DNA of 27,565 bases from Phelpsiimicrobium sp043802125. GTDB lineage: Bacteria > Omnitrophota > Gorgyraeia > Velamenicoccales > Velamenicoccaceae. The notes under the pieces were generated by a model, which searched no databases, was not told the DNA's origin, and saw only the letters and a list, made by a program, of their open reading frames with translations. The stretch spans positions 1 to 27,565 of the forward strand of contig JAZDLG010000027.1 of the NCBI GenBank assembly GCA_043802125.1. Direction: 5' to 3'. Of the stretch, positions 23,475 through 27,565 are shown in pieces (within the stretch, counting starts at the first letter, position 1; each line of letters starts with the position of its first letter). The position numbers were made by a program, and so were the translations under genes.

Positions 23475-24588
23475 CCAGACGCCGCAAGCAGCTAAAAGAT
23501 ACCAGGCGATGAAGAATCGCCTTTTTCTTTTTAATATAATTTTAAATTTTTTGTTCCTGGTGTTTTTTGTGCTGACAGGCCTGTCACAAGGTTTAAAAGC
23601 AGGTTTAGCTAATATTGACTTATTAGGTAATTTCGCGCTGCTTAACGGTGTTTATTTTACATGTTTTGTTGCACTAGCCTTTATCTTGTCTTTTCCTTTG
23701 GAATATTATGAAGGTTTTGTCATTGAACACAGATACGGGCTTTCAGCGCAGAGCCTTAAAGCCTGGATAAAAGATTATATTAAGAAAGCCGCTGTCTCTT
23801 TTGCAGTCTCTCTTGTCTTGATAGAGGTAGTATATTATTTTCTGCTAAAATTTCCTGAAACGTGGTGGTTGTGGGCCGCCATTTTCTGGTTTATTGTATC
23901 TATAGTCCTGACAAGGATAGCCCCTAAGGTGCTCCTGCCTTTATTTTTTAAATACGAGCCGCTATCGCCGGGGCCTTTGCGCGATAAGGTGACAGAGTTT
24001 CTTAATAGGTTTAAGATAGCTTCTCAGGGCGTCTATGTCCTGGATTTTTCAAAGAAGACCGTAAAAGCGAACGCCATGGTCGCAGGGCTAGGCGTTACAA
24101 AACGGATCTTTTTCAGTGATACCATGGTCAAGGAATTCTCTGACGAAGAGATCCTAACTGTTTTAGCCCACGAGGTGGGGCATTATCGAGGCTGCGATAC
24201 GTTTAAATTGTCTCTGTGGAATCTATGCTCGGGCCTTTTTTCTTGTTTTATCGCGTCGTTATGTTTAGAGCGGCTTTTTCCTATGTTTGGGCTTGGCGCC
24301 ATAAGCGATATTGCGGGCCTGCCGCTTTTTATAGCGGTATTGATGGTTACAGGCATGTTACTCTTGCCTGCGCAGAATTGGTTTTCAAGGCGCCTTGAAA
24401 AGAAAGCGGATATCTTTGCCCTGGAAGCTACAAGGGACAGGAATAGTTTTATTTCTATGATGAGAAGGCTTGCCAACAGGAACTTTTCTGAACTTTCGCC
24501 CTCAAAGATCGTAGAGATATTCTTATACGACCATCCGCCGATCGTAAAACGAATACGTTTAGCCGAAACGCTGCATCTTGGAGAATAG
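23467..24588 (+). CDS. M48 family membrane zinc metalloprotease (Ste24/CAAX prenyl protease type)
   Basis: The protein has several membrane helices and an M48 peptidase domain. Zinc ligands are in the HEVGH at residues 235-239 (start at 23467), with the third ligand likely E311 in RRLEKKADIFALE. FALEATRDRNSFISMMRRLA is also typical. The length and layout match the Ste24/CAAX protease group. The start is uncertain. A longer frame from 23389 only adds RRSR repeats read out of frame from the tandem array, so I reject it. GTG 23467 keeps the conserved AKRY stretch; ATG 23509 is an alternative. It overlaps the TPR gene. Confidence 0.88.
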   Translation: MVDQTPQAAKRYQAMKNRLFLFNIILNFLFLVFFVLTGLSQGLKAGLANIDLLGNFALLNGVYFTCFVALAFILSFPLEYYEGFVIEHRYGLSAQSLKAWIKDYIKKAAVSFAVSLVLIEVVYYFLLKFPETWWLWAAIFWFIVSIVLTRIAPKVLLPLFFKYEPLSPGPLRDKVTEFLNRFKIASQGVYVLDFSKKTVKANAMVAGLGVTKRIFFSDTMVKEFSDEEILTVLAHEVGHYRGCDTFKLSLWNLCSGLFSCFIASLCLERLFPMFGLGAISDIAGLPLFIAVLMVTGMLLLPAQNWFSRRLEKKADIFALEATRDRNSFISMMRRLANRNFSELSPSKIVEIFLYDHPPIVKRIRLAETLHLGE

Positions 24589-24590
24589 GA

Positions 24591-26525
24591 ATGGCTCAGG
24601 AAAAAAATATTCATCCTCAAGATAGGCGCCAGTATAAGCGCTTAGAGCACATCTTTCCGGTAGAATTCAGGTTTTTGGATGCCGGCGGATTGCCGGTATC
24701 TGAATGGTATCAGGCTTTCACCCAAGACATAAGCCGAGGCGGCATCTGCCTTATTGTCAACAACCTTCAATTCGGCGATTGCAAATACCTGGCTGATAAG
24801 GATATCCTGATCGCTCTTCACATCAATATCCCATTAGGGGCAGATGCCGTGAAAGCTTCCGCGCGCCTTTCCTGGTTTAAGACGACGCGCACCGAACCCG
24901 CGCTACAATACGTACTTGGCGTCACCTACGAAAAAATAGACGCGGCAGGCAATGAGCGCATTTTAAAATATGTTAACGCAAGGAAGTTTCTCAAGGCCTT
25001 GGCGATTACGTTCACCTTGTTCTTAAGTGTGGCGCTCGTGTGGTCCGGTTTTTATAACGCGAAGCTGCGTTACGCCAATGAAAAGCTTCTCTCGAGCTTA
25101 TCTGAGAACATTACGCATCAAAAGATGCTGCGTCAGGGCAGTGAATCTCTTAAGTCTCAGATAGAGGAGACGGGATTCCTCTTGTCTCAGTCCGAGCGCA
25201 AGACCGAAATACTAGAGCGCAGGCTGTTGGAGGTAAGCCAGGATGACAGAGAGGCTACCGCCAGATTAAAGGGCACTATTGATCTTTTCAAAAAATATCA
25301 GGATAAGATCAGGCAAGATCTGTCAGGGCTCGTGGCTAAGAAAGTCAAAGTGGACGGCGACGTGACCGTCAAGACGCAGGAGGCCTCCTTGTTAGAAAAG
25401 AAGATCTTAGATAAACTATACAGATGGCTCATGGCCCATCAGAATAACAATACAGGCCTGGTGGCTAGTTTTGAGGGAGACAAAGACATAACGGACTGGG
25501 GTTTTACCTATGACCAGGCGCTGGCTGTTATTACTTTTACTAAAGCCGGGGATCTGGATAACGCCCGCAATATTTTAGAGTTTTACCGGAGAGCGCCAAA
25601 GGACAGCTCAGGCGGTTTTGCAAACGCTTATTACGCTTCTACCGGAGAGATATCTGAATTCGTATCGCACGCCGGACCCAATATCTGGCTGGGCTTGGCG
25701 ATCTTACAATATAGCCGTCAGGCCGGCGATATGAGGTATATGGGCATAGCGCGCGGCATTGCCCAATGGCTTGAGACAATAAAGGACAGCGAAGGCGGCC
25801 TAAAAGGCGGAAAGGCGTTTTCGTGGTATAGTACCGAACACAATCTTGATGCTTATGCTTTTTATAGCTTGATGAATGAGCTGACCAAAGAGGATGTTTA
25901 TAAGAAGCGCGCGTCTGACACCCTTGCCTGGCTTAACAAGAATGCCTATTCAAGGGTCGCTGTCCCGGTCGTAAAAAGGGGCAAGGGCGACTCGACCATA
26001 GCTACTGATACATATGCTTGGTCCATAACAGCCGTGGGGCCGCAGGCCCTCAAAGATGCCGGCATGGACCCCGACGCTATTATGGATTTCGCGTTGACCC
26101 AATGCAGCGTTTCAGTTGAAATGTATAAAAAACCGGAAGGCTCTTTTGTCAACGTCAAAGGGTTTGATTTTGCAAAACACCAAAATCTGGCCAGAGGCGG
26201 CGTTGTCTCCTGCGAGTGGACAGCTCAGATGATATTAGCGTTTAAGATAATGGCAGGTTATCACCAAGGCCTTGGCAATGGAGAGAAGGCCCTTTATTAC
26301 ATCCGCCTGGGCGATGAATATACTTCAGAGCTGAGCAAGATGATCGTCTCAAGCCCTTCTCCGGTGGGCCAGGGAGATTTTTGTCTGCCGTATGCCTCGC
26401 ACGAATTTGCGGATACCGGGCATGGATGGAGGACGCCTAAAGGCTCAAGGACCGGCTCTGTCGCAGCCACTGCCTACGCTGTCTTAGCCATTGATGGATT
26501 TAATCCGCTGAGGTTTAATAAATGA
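24591..26525 (+). CDS. PilZ domain, membrane helix, coiled coil and six-hairpin toroid protein
   Basis: The 644-residue protein combines four parts. Residues 10-128 are a PilZ domain, the c-di-GMP receptor fold, with DRRQYKR (11-17) and DISRGG (46-51) as the RxxxR and D/NxSxxG elements. The exact RxxxR spacing is imperfect (R12 or R13 and R17). Residues 134-154 form one membrane helix. Residues about 158-275 are a charged coiled coil. Residues about 285-640 have helical hairpin repeats (FTYDQALAVITFTKAGDLDN, ISEFVSHAGPNIWLGLAILQ, WYSTEHNLDAYAFYS) like the (alpha/alpha)6 toroid of glycosidases and related enzymes. Expected topology: PilZ in the cytoplasm and toroid in the periplasm. It starts three bases after the M48 gene. 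The composition is unusual. Confidence 0.85.
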   Translation: MAQEKNIHPQDRRQYKRLEHIFPVEFRFLDAGGLPVSEWYQAFTQDISRGGICLIVNNLQFGDCKYLADKDILIALHINIPLGADAVKASARLSWFKTTRTEPALQYVLGVTYEKIDAAGNERILKYVNARKFLKALAITFTLFLSVALVWSGFYNAKLRYANEKLLSSLSENITHQKMLRQGSESLKSQIEETGFLLSQSERKTEILERRLLEVSQDDREATARLKGTIDLFKKYQDKIRQDLSGLVAKKVKVDGDVTVKTQEASLLEKKILDKLYRWLMAHQNNNTGLVASFEGDKDITDWGFTYDQALAVITFTKAGDLDNARNILEFYRRAPKDSSGGFANAYYASTGEISEFVSHAGPNIWLGLAILQYSRQAGDMRYMGIARGIAQWLETIKDSEGGLKGGKAFSWYSTEHNLDAYAFYSLMNELTKEDVYKKRASDTLAWLNKNAYSRVAVPVVKRGKGDSTIATDTYAWSITAVGPQALKDAGMDPDAIMDFALTQCSVSVEMYKKPEGSFVNVKGFDFAKHQNLARGGVVSCEWTAQMILAFKIMAGYHQGLGNGEKALYYIRLGDEYTSELSKMIVSSPSPVGQGDFCLPYASHEFADTGHGWRTPKGSRTGSVAATAYAVLAIDGFNPLRFNK

Positions 26526-26815
26526 CGGGGTCGGACCTTGACATAGTTATGAAAAATAGACTTTTAGACATTTATGGCAGGATATATAAACATTTTGGGC
26601 CGCAGGGCTGGTGGCCGGCAGGCTCTGCTTTTGAAGTAGTGGTGGGCGCTATTTTGACGCAGAATACTTCGTGGATGAATGTAGAGCGCGCAATAGCCAA
26701 TCTAAAAAAAGGCCATTTTCTCACTTTTCAAAAGATGCGTCGCATTGATGAAAAAAAAAATAGCCCGCCTGATAAGGCCGGCCGGTTATTACAATATCAA
26801 AGCAAAGCGCCTTAA
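26522..26815 (+). CDS. DNA glycosylase (MagIII/Nth-like), N-terminal piece before a frameshift
   Basis: This frame holds the N-terminal third of an HhH-GPD glycosylase: YGRIYKHFGPQGWWPAGSAF, then EVVVGAILTQNTSWMNVERA and IANLKKGHFLTF, close to the MagIII or endonuclease III-like group. Real homology stops at RIDEKK, where a run of ten A (26751-26760) shifts the frame; the remaining residues (NSPPDKAGRL...) are out of frame. One A fewer would give ...RIDEKKIARLIRPAGYYN, matching the next piece. It may be an assembly error, a true mutation, or slippage on the A run. The start overlaps the PilZ-toroid gene by four bases. Confidence 0.8.
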   Translation: MTGSDLDIVMKNRLLDIYGRIYKHFGPQGWWPAGSAFEVVVGAILTQNTSWMNVERAIANLKKGHFLTFQKMRRIDEKKNSPPDKAGRLLQYQSKAP

Positions 26816-27350
26816 GAATTTTATAGCGTTTTTTAATAAAAATTACGCGGGCAGTTTTAAGCGTATGAAGCGCAAAAGTGCCGCGGTCATTCGCAAAGAG
26901 CTGCTTGGTGTAAACGGCATCGGGCCCGAGACAGCGGACTCCATTCTTCTTTACGCTTTGGGAAAACCTGTTTTCGTCGTGGACGCGTATACCCGGCGCA
27001 TAATGTCCAGGCACCATCTATTGGGCCAGAGAGACGGGTACGAAGCCATGCAGAGGCTTTTTATGGAGTGCCTGCCGAACAACGCCGGCCTTTTTAACGA
27101 ATACCACGCGTTGTTAGTCAGGTGCGCCAAAGAGTTCTGCAAAAATAAAAAAGAAAATTGTAAGGCTTGCCCTTTAAATGAGCCCACGACTTACGCCTGC
27201 CTGCCGGTAGGCAGGGAGCGTGTGTTGCGACGTAAGTCGTTTGGGCGAATTTATCCCGTCACCAGCAAGCGAATTTCAAAGAAATTCGCGCAGCGGTTTG
27301 GTGATCGGGATCTACTGAGGTGTGTTTGCTGGAGCAAAGTGAACACATGA
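26745..27350 (+). CDS. DNA glycosylase (MagIII/Nth-like), main piece after the frameshift, with aberrant tail
   Basis: From about 26757 this frame continues the glycosylase: IARLIRPAGYYNIKAKRLKN, the helix-hairpin-helix LLGVNGIGPETADSILLYAL, and KPVFVVDAYTRRIMSR with the catalytic Asp. The Nth lysine position is Glu, which suggests a monofunctional glycosylase like MagIII. The iron-sulfur motif starts normally (C-X6-C-X2-C in FCKNKKENCKACP), but the fourth Cys, expected five residues later, is missing. Instead, after LNEP, the frame runs into nested palindromes that encode about 57 unrelated residues. A Cys in TTYAC could stand in. The ATG at 26745 is probably not the true start. It ends overlapping era by ATGA. 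Confidence 0.75.
   Translation: MMKKKIARLIRPAGYYNIKAKRLKNFIAFFNKNYAGSFKRMKRKSAAVIRKELLGVNGIGPETADSILLYALGKPVFVVDAYTRRIMSRHHLLGQRDGYEAMQRLFMECLPNNAGLFNEYHALLVRCAKEFCKNKKENCKACPLNEPTTYACLPVGRERVLRRKSFGRIYPVTSKRISKKFAQRFGDRDLLRCVCWSKVNT
27186..27310 (+). repeat. Two nested palindromic elements in the glycosylase tail
   Basis: First nest: acgacttacg (27186-27195) and cgtaagtcgt (27231-27240) match perfectly and enclose a cctgcc-type palindrome (27196-27215, one mismatch). Second nest: tcccgtcacca (27254-27264) matches tggtgatcggga (27299-27310) apart from one extra base, and encloses gcgaattt/aaattcgc (27269-27276 with 27282-27289). Another gcgaattt stands at 27245-27252. Confidence 0.75.
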
Positions 27351-27565
27351 AATCAGGTATCGTAGCGATAATCGGCAGGCCCACTGTGGGCAAATCAACA
27401 CTTTTAAACAATCTCGTGGGTGAGAAGGTGGCTATTGTCTCTTCTGTTCCTCAGACGACGCGCAACCAGATACGCGCCATCTTAAACGAGAAGAGGGGGC
27501 AGGTCGTTTTTTTGGATACTCCGGGTATGCATGTCACAAAACACGCCCTGGACCGCGCGATGATA
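27347..27565 (+). CDS. era: GTPase Era, 5' part
   Basis: The frame runs off the right edge after 73 codons. It begins MKSGIVAIIGRPTVGKSTLL, the G1 loop of Era, where Thr replaces the usual Asn of GRPNVGKS. The G2 region is SSVPQTTRNQIRAI and G3 is LDTPGMH. Era binds 16S rRNA and helps 30S ribosome maturation. The QTTRNQIRAI stretch distinguishes it from EngA/Der and MnmE. The start ATG overlaps the stop of the glycosylase piece. Confidence 0.93.
   Translation, partial: MKSGIVAIIGRPTVGKSTLLNNLVGEKVAIVSSVPQTTRNQIRAILNEKRGQVVFLDTPGMHVTKHALDRAMI

Overview
This is a bacterial window in which every gene I can support lies on the + strand. Packing is dense, with many ATGA/GTGA stop-start overlaps. 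The lineage cannot be proven from the sequence. Gene content (TrpB2-type tryptophan synthase, DUF3857/transglutaminase lipoprotein, PilZ and six-hairpin proteins, many unknown secreted proteins) plus numerous palindromic and low-complexity elements inside and between genes fit an uncultivated Gram-negative such as Candidatus Omnitrophota or a relative. That is an inference.

Layout. 1-8535: the end of an unknown protein, then a pyrimidine operon: carA, carB, a secreted unknown, pyrK, pyrD, pyrF. Together these make carbamoyl phosphate, oxidise dihydroorotate through a PyrDB/PyrK complex, and decarboxylate OMP to UMP. pyrB, pyrC and pyrE are not in the window. 8558-9352: a Spy/CpxP-like periplasmic protein, tRNA-Val(TAC), tRNA-Asp(GTC) and a strong intrinsic terminator.

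9353-12310: an AT-rich accessory patch directly after tRNA-Asp. It holds three unknown small proteins, two complete toxin-antitoxin modules (HigBA-like and RHH/RelE-like), each with a visible promoter and overlapping palindromic operator, and an overlooked 43-codon basic ORF. 12317-14971: an alpha/beta hydrolase, a two-helix membrane protein, a flavin reductase fused in frame to a secreted helical domain, a small unknown protein, then a 400-base gap with a GC-rich palindrome array and a candidate small structured RNA.

14978-20616: a membrane coiled-coil protein, TrpB2, a stand-alone tRNA-binding OB-fold protein, a YkgJ-like cysteine-cluster protein, a DUF2156 acyltransferase-like protein, and pabB-pabC for p-aminobenzoate and folate. 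20629-27565: a transglutaminase lipoprotein, a TPR protein ending in AKPQ repeats, an M48 membrane protease, a PilZ-TM-coiled-coil-toroid protein, a damaged MagIII/Nth-like DNA glycosylase, and the start of era.

The most distinctive theme is repeat elements that have become protein: a polypurine/polypyrimidine repeat encodes a signal peptide (5228-5340), palindromes form an extra loop in PyrK (6628-6726), and nested palindromes form the tail of the glycosylase (27186-27310). The most interesting single gene is the PilZ-toroid fusion at 24591-26525.
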